From Acephala macrosclerotiorum (taxonomy: Eukaryota > Ascomycota > Leotiomycetes > Helotiales > Mollisiaceae), in the NCBI GenBank assembly GCA_014904845.1, contig MU119264.1, forward strand, positions 186,001 through 250,000: 64,000 nucleotides of DNA, in the 5' to 3' direction. The translations under genes were made by a program, and so were the position numbers. The notes beneath the pieces are model-generated. The model saw only the letters and a program-made list of their open reading frames with translations, did not search any database and had not been told where the DNA came from. Positions 1 through 11,147 of the stretch are shown here, one piece after another. Numbering within the stretch: the first letter of the stretch is position 1; each line of letters begins with the position of its first letter.

Positions 1-1025
1 GCATGCTTTGCTGTGGCCTCCAATTGACTCGACCATGCTGACGTTTTTCTAGAAAGGTGCGAGGAGAAAGAGAAAAGGATTGACTTGATGAAGAGATTTA
101 GAAGCTGCCTCTTGACGTTTATATTGACTCTTCTCTCTGCTGACAGATCCACGAGCTCTCGGCCGCCTTTGCAGCAGCTCAGTGCATGGACGGCACAGCA
201 ATTGTCTATGTACCCCGCCTGGGATGAAGACGACGCCGGATGAGTGTGGCGGAGCAGTTCAAGTGGAGATGAACAGTTCAAAAGGGCTGAAATATGGCGC
301 TGAAGAATTACTGGAGCCTTGAGCCGTTCCCACTTGAGATGCTGTTGTCGTCTTCAGAAGGGCGTCGAAGTGATCGGAAGTGGGATTTAAAGACCAGTAC
401 GAAAGTTGCCGAAACCTACGCCTTGCAAGTGCAGAACTCAGACCGCCCCTCTTCTGCGCGAGTGACCACGACAACACCACAAATTTCCAAGACAAAAGCC
501 CACAATCGACAAAGGAATATCTGCCGTTCGACTCCTAGGCCCCAATTGATGCATACCATGCGCAATTGATAGCTGAAGCTCAAACAACGGGGCAGCAAAG
601 GACTGATTGTGGAACTCCCGGTTTTGGACGAACACTACAAATGATGTGGGAGTGAGGTCCGGCATACAGTATCGACAGCGTCCACATCTCCTGGTTGGCA
701 AGAACAGACGGTCGACAAGCTGTACGAATGCTCATTGATGAGCCTGTATTGACGCTTCCACGTGGTCTGGGTGGTAGTGGATGCTGGAAAAGTCCTGCTG
801 TCCTGCAAAGAGACGCGGAAAACACTGTGGAGGCTCCCACTTGAGGTCATGCCTACTTCACCAAGTAGCTCAAACATCGACATACAACTTGGCCAGGTTA
901 CGGTTGGATTCGAGATTACCTGCATAGACTGGGTAGTGCCTCCATCCTGGGTCGATGGGGCTCCAGTCTGAGGCGACGCGTCGTGAATACACTTACTCGA
1001 GTGTATCCTTGACAAATTACTTGAA
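1..1025. other. No recognisable gene
   Basis: Base composition is ordinary and there are short open frames on both strands, but none has recognisable protein character, a plausible intron structure or a low-complexity domain. This is the host flank of the retrotransposon that starts at 1031. Confidence 0.5.
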
Positions 1026-1030
1026 GAGGG
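1026..1030. repeat. Target-site duplication, left copy (GAGGG)
   Basis: GAGGG lies directly before the TG start of the left LTR, and an identical GAGGG lies directly after the CA end of the right LTR at 5957-5961. Five bases is the usual duplication length for LTR retrotransposon integrases. Confidence 0.75.
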
Positions 1031-1166
1031 TGTCAATTTGAGTGATATATTCGATGGACTTGATGGTCTGGTTGGATTGATTAAGGTGGTAAGATCTAGC
1101 TAGGTGCGAGGACATTATATCCATTGCAGTGCTTACTCAGCACTAAAACCACTCGAAAGTCTAATA
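1031..1166. repeat. Left LTR (136 bp)
   Basis: Starts TGTCAATTTG and ends GTCTAATA. It differs from the right copy at 8 of 136 positions. At six of these this copy has G where the right copy has A, five of them TG versus TA. Its last dinucleotide is TA where the right copy has CA, itself a CpA-to-TpA change. Confidence 0.82.
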
Positions 1167-1269
1167 CGCCTTCTGCTGAGGAGCACTATAGAGATATATC
1201 TATTCCAATGTCCAAAATGATGTAAATAATCAATGTCTTTACGTGACTATTGTATTAACTATTATTGTG

Positions 1270-4200
1270 ATTTATCGTTTTTTATTTCTTATTAATTATA
1301 GCGTCGAATCGTCGTAAAAAGTTTTATTAAACTTTGTAGTACTAGTTTTAATTGCTTCGTAAAAAAAACTTATAGAGAACTAAAAAAAGTCTATTTTCTC
1401 TATGGGAGTTCGATTTTAAATAAAATATTTTCAATTTTTATTCTATAATTAAAAAGTATTTTAAATTTGTTTAAAAAAACTTTCGTTTTATTTTAATTTA
1501 TTTTTTTATTATTATTATTTTAATTTTTAAAATTCGTAAATAGTATTATAATTTTTTTTATATTAAACTAGTTTTCATTTAAATTTATTATAATTTTATA
1601 AATTGTAAATCGATTATAAAATAATTGTTTTATAAAAATATTTACGATTTAATCGTTTTTTAAAATTGATTTTATTTTTAATTTATTTTTAATAATTATA
1701 TCATTTTTTATATAAAAATATCAAATTTTAATATATTTAAATTTATTTAAAAATTTCGTATTCGTATTAAAATCGATCGTAAAAAAATTATCGTAATATA
1801 AAATAAAAAATTTTTTATAAATTTTTTTAATAATTTTCGATTATAATTTTTTTAATTAAATTATTTTTTTGGCGATTTTATTCGTTATTATAATTTTTAT
1901 TTTTATTGAATTTTATATTATATTTTGTTATTTTTATATTATTTATAATATTATTTTATTTTTTAGTATTATTATTTATTTTAAAAACGATTTACGATCG
2001 TTTTCGATTTTTTATATAAAATCGAAAAATATATTATAATTTTTAATCGACGTTTTTTTGTAAATAATTTTTATCGTTTTCGTTTTATTAAAATATTAAA
2101 AAAATTATTTTATAAAACGTAAATATTTGAAATACGTATTAAATATAAATTTAATAAATTGATTAATATAATAATTAATATTTAATTTCGTATAATTAAT
2201 TAAATAAATTATAATATTAATAATTTATTTATAAAAATAAAAATCGTTTTTATTTAATTAGTTTTTTTTTTTTTTTTTTTCGTAAAATTATATTTTACGA
2301 AAATAATAAATTCGTTTAATTCGAGTATTCGAAATTAAATCGTAATAATAATTTATTTATATACATTTTTTAATAAATTATAAAAATATAATTCTCGCGA
2401 TTTTTTTCGATTTAAAATTTTACGAAAACGATAATAAAATTAAAATTTTTATTTTTTTAATACTTTTTAATTTTAATTTTAATAACGTTCGTATTTTTTT
2501 TTTTTAATAAAAAAATTAAAATTAATTTTAAATATTATAAATTTCAATTTTTCGAAATATTATTTAATTTTATCGAATTATATTTAAAAAATTTATTTAA
2601 ATTTATAAAGTAATTTTTTAAATAAAAAATAAATATTTTTATTTTTAAATTTAAAATAAAATTTTTTATATAAATTTTCTTTTTAAAAAAAAAGTTTAAA
2701 AACGTTAAATTTATATTAATATAATTTATTTTTAAATTATATTTTATAATAAATACTAAAAAATTTTATAGAATTATATATTTTATAATAAAAATAAAAA
2801 TTTTAAAATAATTAATACTATAAATTTATTCGAATTTTTTAATAATAATTTTAATTTTATATCGAATTAATTTATTACGAGTATTAAATTTTTTTTTTAA
2901 TATTTATTTATTTGAAATAATTTTTTTATTATTTAATAATTTTTTCGTAATAATTTTATAAATATTTATTTTTTAAAAAATTTCGAATTTAATAATAATT
3001 ATTTTTATTTAATTAAAAACTCGAATAAAATATTAAATATACTTAAAAAAAAAAATATTTTTTATTCAAATAAATAACGTTTAAAATTTTTATTAATTAT
3101 TTTATCGTTTAAAAAAAATTTTTTTTATTGTTTATTTTATTATTTATTATTTTTTTCGTTTTAATAAAAAAATTATAAAAATTTTTAATTTTTTTAATTA
3201 TTTAATCATTGATTTTTAATATTTAAAATAAATATTATTTTTAAATTTAATTAAAATTTTAAATATTAAAATTTTATTCGATTATTAATTTTAAATTTAT
3301 TTTAATTTCAATTTCGTAAATATTTATTTTAATATTATTATTTTTATTAATACGTATTTTAATATTATTAATCATTTTATTATTAAAAAAATAATCGATT
3401 AAAACGTCGATAATAATATAATTAATAATAATAAATAAATTTATTATAATATATTTAAATTTTTAAAAAATAAAATTTTTTAAAATTTTGTATTTATAGA
3501 ATTTAATATTAATTAAAAAAATCTTTTTTAATATTTTAAATTATTCTTAGAAATTTTCTTTGAACTCGTTCAATTTATTATTATACTTAAAATAAATAAT
3601 ATTTTTTTTTATATTTCTTTTAATAATTCTATAAATTTTACGAATATAAAATTAGATTTTTTTTATATTTTTATTTTTTAAAAATTTAATTTAAAAACAT
3701 TTCATTATATCGTTTATAATTATAAAAAAATATTAATTCTTTTTATAAAATTTAAACAATTTATTAAAAATATTATTATATAATTTTTTTCTCTTTTTAA
3801 TAATTTTATTATTTGTTTTTTTTTTAAAATTTTTTTTTTTTACTCGTTATATAAATTTTATATATTTTATATTTAATATATAATTTAAATCTCGATATTT
3901 TTATATTTATAATATTAATCAATTTTTGAAATATATTATAATTAATATAATTAAAACGTCGATATATAAACTTTTATAGAGTTTTTTTAAAATTTATTAC
4001 TTTGAAAAACTCGATTAATAATCGAATTCTCGTCGATATATTTAAAATAATATTCGTTAAATATATAATAATATTTTTAATATTTTAATATTAATTTAAT
4101 ATAAAAAAATTATTTTTAAAATTTTTAAAAACTATAAATATTATTTTTTTATTTTTATTATTTATAATATTAATTATTCGTTTTTTTTTAAATATAATTA

Positions 4201-5640
4201 TTATTTTATTTTCTATAAATTATAAAATAAAAATTAATTTTATTATTTTAAAATTTAATATATATTAAATTTTTTTAAATTTCAATTTTTTTTAAAAAAT
4301 TATTTAAATTTAATTTTAATATTTAATCGCGTTTACGATAATACTATTTATTGTAACGATTTAATTTAATATTTATTAACGTTTTAAATATATAAAATTA
4401 AATTATATATTATTAAAATATTTCGAAATATTAAAATTTAAAATAAATAATAAAATTTAAATTTATTCGATTAATACTCGAAATAATAAAAATAATAAAA
4501 ATAAAAATTATTTTCTATTAATATAAGTTTTTATTTATTGAAAATAATAAATAAAATTTTTATATAAACGTTTAATATATTTTTTAATTTTATTTTTAAA
4601 TAATAATCGAGCAAATATTATTATTATTAATAAAAATACTATAAATACAATAAAATAAATAAAAATAAAAATTTTATTATATTTTATTTATAATTACTAT
4701 ATTTATTTTAATAATAAATTTAATTATTATAATTTTTATTTATTTAAAAAAAATTTGTTTTTATTTTCTATTAATTTTTTTATTTTTTCGTTTTATTTTA
4801 TATTTAATTTTATAATATTTATAGTATATATATTAATTATATTAATTTAAATTAAATTTATTATAATTAACGAATTTCTTTTTATTATTATTATCGTTTT
4901 AACGATTTTTAGATTTTATAAAACGAGATATTAATAATTTAAACTTTTTATAATTATTTTTCTTTTTTTTACGATATTTATTATTATTATTACGATTATT
5001 ACGATTAATTTTTCGTTTTTTATTTTTAATTTATTTATTATTACGAAATTATTTACGATTATATTATTTTTTTTTTTACGAATATAATTTGCAATTATTA
5101 AAAAAATTTTATTATTATAAATTTATAATATAATAATCGTTTTATCGAATATACGTTCGATTTTTAATAAACGAAAAATATAAAATTTCGTATTTTTATA
5201 ATTATTATTTTTAAAAATAATTATTATAATTCGATTTAAAATTTTATTATCGATAATTAATTTTTTAATCGTTATAAATTAAAATTTATAAAACTTAAAA
5301 CAATTTACGAATTCTTTAATTTTTTTTAAAAATCTCGAATTTTTTTTATTTAAAATTCGTTCACTAAATAAATATTTAAATTAAATTAACGATTTTATTA
5401 TATTTTTTAAATTCGTTTTAAATTCTTTTAATATTTTCGAAAAAAATTAATAAAAAAAATTTATTTTATAATTTATCGTTTATACTATTTAAAATAATTT
5501 AAATAGTTTTAATAATTTTTTTTTTTTAAAATTATAATTCGATCGATTAATACAAAAAAAATCGATTTTAATTTTTCGTTATTAATTAATTTAATAATAT
5601 AAATACTAATAAAAGCGATTAAATAAAAGTTTTTAAATCG
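1270..5640. other. A+T-saturated retrotransposon core with C confined to CpG
   Basis: The tract is composed overwhelmingly of A and T, with long homopolymer runs such as the T run near 2262-2281. Remaining C is almost always followed by G: hand counting 4981-5280 gives 16 plus-strand C, 15 in CpG and one in CpA. CpC is nearly absent. The shift is gradual at both ends (about 1170-1380 and 5640-5820). Cytosine-to-thymine mutation of repeats on both strands (RIP) is the established explanation for such tracts in ascomycetes; the retention of CpG is the odd part. Confidence 0.8.
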
Positions 5641-5820
5641 AGAATAATTGTTTTTTATAAAGATTTCAATCTTACTCCACTTGCAAACGTAGTAAAATAC
5701 TATAAAAATAGATATTATAATATCGATTAAAACTATTAAAATCGCTATAGCGAATAAAATTAATATTTTAAAGTAAAAAAAATACGACGATTTTAATAAG
5801 CACCTTCCGAGCTCATAACC

Positions 5821-5956
5821 TATCAATTTGAGTAATATATTCGATGGACTTAATAGTCTGATTAGATTGATTAAGGTGGTAAGATCTAGCTAGGTGCGGG
5901 GACATTATATCCATTGCAGTGCTTACTCAGCACTAAAACCACTCGAAAGTCTAACA
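5821..5956. repeat. Right LTR (136 bp)
   Basis: Starts TATCAATTTG (TG changed to TA) and ends GTCTAACA. Six G-to-A differences from the left copy cluster in its first 55 bp, five in TG-to-TA context, which is CpA-to-TpA on the other strand. The last 75 bp are nearly identical between the copies. Confidence 0.82.
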
Positions 5957-5961
5957 GAGGG
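5957..5961. repeat. Target-site duplication, right copy (GAGGG)
   Basis: Matches 1026-1030 and directly abuts the CA end of the right LTR. Confidence 0.75.
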
Positions 5962-7619
5962 AAGGAACAAGTTACAGCCCTCGCAGCACTTTCCGCACTC
6001 CCAGTCCATTCACAAGCGGGCGACCTGAGCTTAACTGAAGGCTTCGAGAAGGGCAGCACTCTTCCTGCCTTTCACTAGCGTAACTAAACCCTATTTCGAA
6101 TTATTCATTCGTCTTTCTCATCCCAATTCCTCTCTACATTTTCATGAATGTGGGATGCGAGCATGCAGGCAGCACCGCCGCTCACCAAGTGCAGCGTTTA
6201 AATACATCTACTTTTGTCTTACGGATTTCCACTGTACCTTGCCAAAATGCCCCAAGATTTGAGTTGAGAATTTCCTAGAGAACTCGGAGTATCCGAACTT
6301 ACTCTTCTTAATATAATTGTCGAGTACCTCTTTTCTTCTTTCAGACATTCAAATGCTCGTCTTGATCTCTCTGTGAGGTGGCCTGCAAGCGCTCTATTCT
6401 TCAATAGTGTCGGTTACACAGGGATACTTATTACTACGCCAGACACAAAGTATAGGGATCTTTGTCCTATCCTTTGTAAGTTGTTTCGATTGTTGTTTTT
6501 AGACTAGAAAGTGCGCAAGAGTTAAGGGATGTAACTTTAACTCTAGCGCGGTTGGGCTAGTCCCAATGCAGCCTAGTGCTACACGTGACTATTATTCCAA
6601 CAAATACTACCATGATTCGACATCAGCTTTGTCTTCCCCCAAATTGATATCGAATAAATGCTGATCTGACCTTCACCCGCGTTTCCCTGCAATGAACACT
6701 CGCTGTAGATTTGAGGAAAAGTTCGGATGGCGTCAGGCCTGGGGTTCGTCTTAAAATATTTGGAGTATTCACTCTTCAATTTGAGCGAATTTTTCGTCCC
6801 ATAGTTCCCCGCCGCTAATAAATCGCCTCCCCGCTGCGTAGCCTCTCTCGAAACGTCCCACTTTTGCTAACTGTAATTACAGTAGTTACGGCGCCAGAAG
6901 CATAACATAATCGCTACTTGCATTGGTTCATCTTCCTCTATCAACTACGTCTTCGGTTTGGATCAATTTTGGAAAGCGCATCGGCAGACCATGCCTATTA
7001 CCGGAGACGTTGCACAGCCTATCCTTCGTGGAGAGCTTTTGAAGGAGGCGAAGGTCCAGGCTATAATGAGTTGCCACAACGGACTGACTATACTCCAAAC
7101 ATGGCTCGCTGGTTCTACTTGAGCTATGGGGAATGGTGCTGAGTTGACTCAACAGGGACTTCGTCGACGTCTGCGACAGTACGGAAGATTTGCAATATAC
7201 CTTGCACATCTACTTCACCTTGAGATGGTAATTTCCAAGCCTAGATTTTGACGAATGCCATCCCTTTGATTGCGTTCGGATTGCCTGAAGCACAGTCATC
7301 GGTAGCAAGACTGCCTTACTTTCTTGATGTCCAATGCAGACTCAACGCAAGTGCTCAGTCACTTACATTTTTTCTCCCTTTTACTGATCATGAAATCTCG
7401 ATTTTGCTGTTTCGTTTTTAAGTTCAAGTCCAAGTCACATCGAGCCTGATTTATCGCTACCGTTTGCGTCCTTGTTGGTTTCTTTCATGCTCTTTCACAC
7501 GACTTGCACAATGTCTTTGAACAAGCCTCTGACAAAGAACAGTATACTCTGTGCTTTTCGCTCTAGCACGGGATTCATGTTTAATGAATTAATTATTTTC
7601 CTCATACTTTCTTCTCAAA
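5962..7619. other. No supported gene; host flank of the retrotransposon
   Basis: Mixed-composition DNA. A 74-codon plus-strand frame at 6918-7142 ends in Tyr-Gly-Glu-Trp-Cys, faintly like the Thr-Gly-Gln-Trp-Cys end of the next gene, but the rest does not match it, so no gene is called. Confidence 0.45.
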
Positions 7620-9336
7620 ATGGCAGTGGTAGTCACAGCAGCAAGGGCGGCAGAAGTTGCACTATTGACGGCGTATACAGCAGCACCAATACCACCATTC
7701 GCTTGCGGAGTTCCAGCAGCTACCGCGACTCACAGATCAGCAGAGGCAGTAATTGATTTATTTCTTCATCCATTTCATACATACTATGATCTTCTTGGTG
7801 TAAATCCTTGTGAGTAAGAACAACTCTCATTTCCCTGTCGGAAGGCTGTTGAGTAGCCGTGTAGGAGTCACTGTCCGTAGGCCCATGTCTTTCGCAGCCT
7901 CGAGATTTAGGCGTAGTAATTGACCTGGACATTTTGACCAACAGGGGCCTCTGCGAACGTTTCAACAGCGAATGCCGCGACCCTCAATGCCTTGTTTGTG
8001 GTTGCCCCTGCCGGTGCATTGGCTGTCGTACAAAACGTTGTAGGCTGTACTTGCTTGGCCGGCCTAGCCTTTGCCCTCAATGGTATGTCTACTGCCACTA
8101 TTTATGAATATACTTCTGAGAATTTGATACAGTCCTCAACAATGCCGCTGGCATCATCAATAATTCTGCATTGCGAGCAGTCTATAATAGCACTGCTGCG
8201 CCTGCTGGGATGCTTGCACCCTGTCCTCGCGTTCTCATGGGGACCCCTCTGCCGTACAATATTGTGCAACGGACACGACTTGAAGTCACAGCATTCCTTG
8301 CGGCTCCTACAGTATTTGACTATATAATCCCAGGGGTTGCAGGTGGACCATGGGGAAGTGTCGATGGGACAAACATGACCTTCGTCAACATTGTCGGGAC
8401 CCCAAACATGCCCGGGTGCCGAAAACGTCAAAACTCTTTTTGGTGGAGCCTATCGATGTGCCTTGATAGGGTACCCAATTTCTGTAAGTCAGTTTGGCTC
8501 ATGAAGTTTCGTACTACTGACAGCGTCAAGGGGCATGGCTGAAAGCCAACACGTGGAACTTTTGGGACGAAGCGACGAATCAGTTCATGCCAGCCGTGGG
8601 CGTGAACCCTCATGCCAGAGGAGATCTCTATTTTAATTTAGATCAGGCGTGCCAAATAAGAGGTGTGGCAGGCAGCATTGAGGAGCAGCTGGTCGAGGAC
8701 AGAACTGGTAGACCTTTGGCTGGTCCCCGATCACGAATGCCTCTGCGCTTTCTGACGCCCGAAACTTGGCAGGTTGTTGTAAGTGTTCTCCCTTGAAGAA
8801 CGTCCCTGTCCCATTCGTCTCTATTTTGCTCTCAAGAACCATATGAAACGGGCGGCTGACATCAGAATTCCACTGCACAGGCTGATACCTTCCGCATTGA
8901 GTTGTTCATCTTTTGCGAAATTCCCGTTGGATCGCCTCGGAGGAAAATGGACGTCTACGTCCGCGGAAACCATAACGCTCGTCAAGTATTTATGCTCTGG
9001 AAGAACGATGGAAGTTATATGCCCATAGAGCCTTTGGTGATAAGCCCCAGTGTCTGGCGGTACACCAAGCACATGGCAGGTATGATAAACTTGAACAATG
9101 ACCCGAACAACGAGATATCAGCTGCTTCGAGCCTGTATAGATCTCCCCTTCTCGCTCTTGCGCCAGGCGGAAGGCCTTTGTCCCCGAGGGCTAGTATTAT
9201 AAACAGTGTTCCTGGAGGGGGATACGCTCCATTTGTTCCACCGTTCCCAGTACCGGAACCCTTCGCTTCAATGCCATCCCGTTTTGTATCGAACAATTTC
9301 CATGATCGGTATCTAAATACAGGGCAATGGTGTTGA
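7620..9336 (+). CDS. Unrecognised five-exon gene with a 1-base frameshift in exon 3
   Basis: I do not recognise this protein. Exons read as 7620-7809, 7945-8082, 8133-8483, 8524-8778 and 8881-9336; every junction is GT-AG and phases agree. Exon 3 runs well to the GGG at 8414-8416, where coding moves one base. With GG instead of GGG the total is 1,389 nt (463 codons including stop), an exact multiple of three; as sequenced, the frame is lost. The product would be 462 residues: a small-residue-rich N-terminus, a hydrophobic stretch with Cys-Thr-Cys, possible N-glycosylation sites (NNS, NST, NMT), then a hydrophilic region with several Trp and a Pro-rich C-terminus ending Gly-Gln-Trp-Cys. It is either a young pseudogene or an intact gene with an assembly error. 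It lies 1.7 kb from the retrotransposon. Confidence 0.6.
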
Positions 9337-9856
9337 ATCGATTGCTTTTGCAGATGGTAGAAAGACTGCTATTGTACTGTATTATAGCTAATGCAAGGTA
9401 GAATGAAAGCCAGTGATTTGGCGCATATCCTTCGTATGTTGGTGGACAACGATTGGTCCTTGAACAGATCTTTAATACGTAATTATTATCAACCCTTCTC
9501 GATTTTCCTTGATTCCTGTGACGCTTGAGCCCATCAATTAAGAGCTAGAGGGATGTACTCAATGCATGTTAATCTTTCTGTCTCCTTCCAAGAATCCGAG
9601 GCTCGGGGATAGGGTAAGGCGTGCACAGGAGGCGACCGCTTCTTTAGGGCCGGGTCCAGGCCCTAGCCTCAGCACAGTAACCCTGAATTTCAGGCTTTCA
9701 TCACTAAATTCCAGATTTCGCTCGCTAAATCTCAGCATCTCCTCACCATATTATCACCCCTAAACTAAATCACAACTCTACCACCTCAACACTTCCATCC
9801 ACCTTTCCCCCTACACCCCACATCTCCCTCAACCTCTTCGTCTCTTTCCCTCCTGT
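9337..9856. other. Intergenic, nothing recognised
   Basis: Contains a GC-rich imperfect palindrome near 9648-9668 and a C/T-rich tract on the plus strand from about 9750. No coding signal. Confidence 0.5.
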
Positions 9857-10269
9857 TCAGAATGTCTCCCTCAAACCTTTCAACACAATTCCCATACCCT
9901 CCAACCCCGTCTTCTCAACACTCCCGGCAACTCTTTCATAGCCCACTAATGCACCAAAACCAGGAACCCTACATCTCTCCTCCTTCCATTCCCTCCTCAA
10001 CCCCGCATCCTCTTTCTCACTCCTAAAGTATACTTCAACCTTAACTCCCGCCGCCTCGCTAAGGATCTTCGCCACATCTCCGATTGTAAGATTCTCAGCA
10101 ACGAGATCTATTTCCCTCCCTTCAAAAATTCCAAGATTAACAAACGCTTCAGCCACCACTCGACCGATATCCCCCACATCAACATGACCCAACATATCCT
10201 CCGGTCCGTAGCTAACTTTCAACACCCTCTCTCCCTCCAATTCCGGGAAATGGCTCGCGCAATCGGGAA
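9857..10269 (-). pseudogene. NmrA-like / atypical SDR C-terminal fragment, 5' truncated
   Basis: The open frame covers only the C-terminal part of a protein resembling NmrA-like NAD(P)-binding proteins. It includes the stretch YGPEDMLGHVDVGDIGRVV and a following helix-strand segment, as in the C-terminal half of those atypical short-chain dehydrogenases. About 137 codons stay open from the boundary of the adjacent foldback element to the stop. There is no ATG, no Rossmann GxxGxxG motif and no acceptable exon upstream. On the far side of the element (10775 onward, minus strand) the frame does not resume, so the 5' half is gone rather than merely interrupted. Family assignment is by motif recall and moderately secure; non-function is inferred from the missing N-terminal half. 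Confidence 0.5.
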
Positions 10270-10774
10270 GTAAGAGTTGCGGCCATTACTCTCGGCCACT
10301 TTTCGCGAAATATACTAGAAACCCCGCTTTTTATACCTTTTTTAAAAACTTATAAAAGCTTAACACTTTATTACTTTTACTTAAAAATTAAATATGTAAT
10401 AAATTTTTATCCTTTTTAATATATAAATTAATAAATTAAGAATTTTTATAATTTTTATAAAAATGGTATAAATTTAAAGTAGAAAAATATGCGATTTTTT
10501 GATATTCTTATATAAACTCGCTTAAATTTGTATAAAAATATTAAAAGATCTCATATTTTTTTTATTTTAAATTTATATCGTTTTTATAAAAATTATAAAA
10601 AATTATAATTTATTAATTTATGAAAATATCTTTATAAAATTAAATTAAATTTTTAAATTTAATAAAGTTTGAATTTATAATTCAAGTATTATAATTTTTC
10701 GAAAAAAGTATAAAAAGCGGGTTTTTTAGTATATTTTGCTAAAAGTGGCCGGGAGTAATGGCCGCAACACTTAC
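10270..10774. mobile_element. 505-bp foldback (MITE-like) element with long terminal inverted repeats
   Basis: The left end reads GTAAGAGTTGCGGCCATTAC and the right end, reverse-complemented, reads GTAAGTGTTGCGGCCATTAC. The match continues about 70 bp with few mismatches through the CGGCCACTTTT and CCCGCTTTTTATAC blocks, then at lower identity through AT-rich sequence to near the centre (about 10520). The whole element is therefore two facing arms of roughly 230 bp. GAA flanks both sides (10267-10269 and 10775-10777), consistent with a 3-bp target duplication. There is no transposase. A transcript would fold into one long hairpin. The superfamily cannot be assigned. Confidence 0.75.
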
Positions 10775-10777
10775 GAA

Positions 10778-11147
10778 GAGGTAGCGACGACTATGAGAAA
10801 CTTTCAGAAACCGAACATGGAGACGAAGATACTGGTCACGGCTGATGTATAGCGAGTACTGATCGATAGTATTTATTTCCATCAGCTATGCATGTGCAGC
10901 CGAGGCTCACGATGCTTTTAATGGTGCCAGCAACGCAATGAAGAGCAAATAAAAATGCCATGTTCAAATGAGAAGGCTCATCCTTTTGAAATGAGAAAAG
11001 CAGCAATAACCGATTGATGCAAGCAGGTATCCCACCACGCCATCATGATCACCGTCATGATATATGCCCATCCCATCCATCAACGCCATGAACTCCATGA
11101 ATATGCACCATTATCAACCAACCCATCACTCATCATCCAACCTCATA
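10778..11147. other. Downstream flank of PAPS reductase
   Basis: No gene recognised. It probably contains the 3' UTR of the minus-strand PAPS reductase gene. Confidence 0.4.

Larger units (their letters stand above)
1031..5956. mobile_element. LTR retrotransposon, complete outline, hypermutated interior
   Basis: Two 136-bp direct repeats (1031-1166 and 5821-5956) enclose 4.65 kb of almost pure A+T, and both ends carry the same 5-bp duplication. The left copy starts TG and the right copy ends CA, as LTRs do. No gag or pol frame survives; the longest open frame (5509-5826, minus) is a Lys/Ile/Phe-rich product of A+T bias. Just inside the right LTR, on the minus strand, is GGTTATGAGCTCGG. It lies where a primer-binding site would be, which suggests the element points to the minus strand. 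Short LTRs and 5-bp duplications fit Ty1/Copia, but family and orientation are inference because the interior is unreadable. Confidence 0.82.

Noticed and set aside
5509..5826. 105-codon minus-strand open frame with membrane-like composition, partly inside the right LTR
   Set aside because: Composition (Ile, Lys, Phe, Tyr, Asn) is what any A+T-saturated sequence gives, and the frame crosses the LTR boundary. It is the product of mutation, not a gene.
6918..7142. 74-codon plus-strand frame ending Tyr-Gly-Glu-Trp-Cys
   Set aside because: The end resembles that of the 7620-9336 gene, but the rest shows no similarity, and no upstream exon or start context supports it. Too little to call a duplicate.
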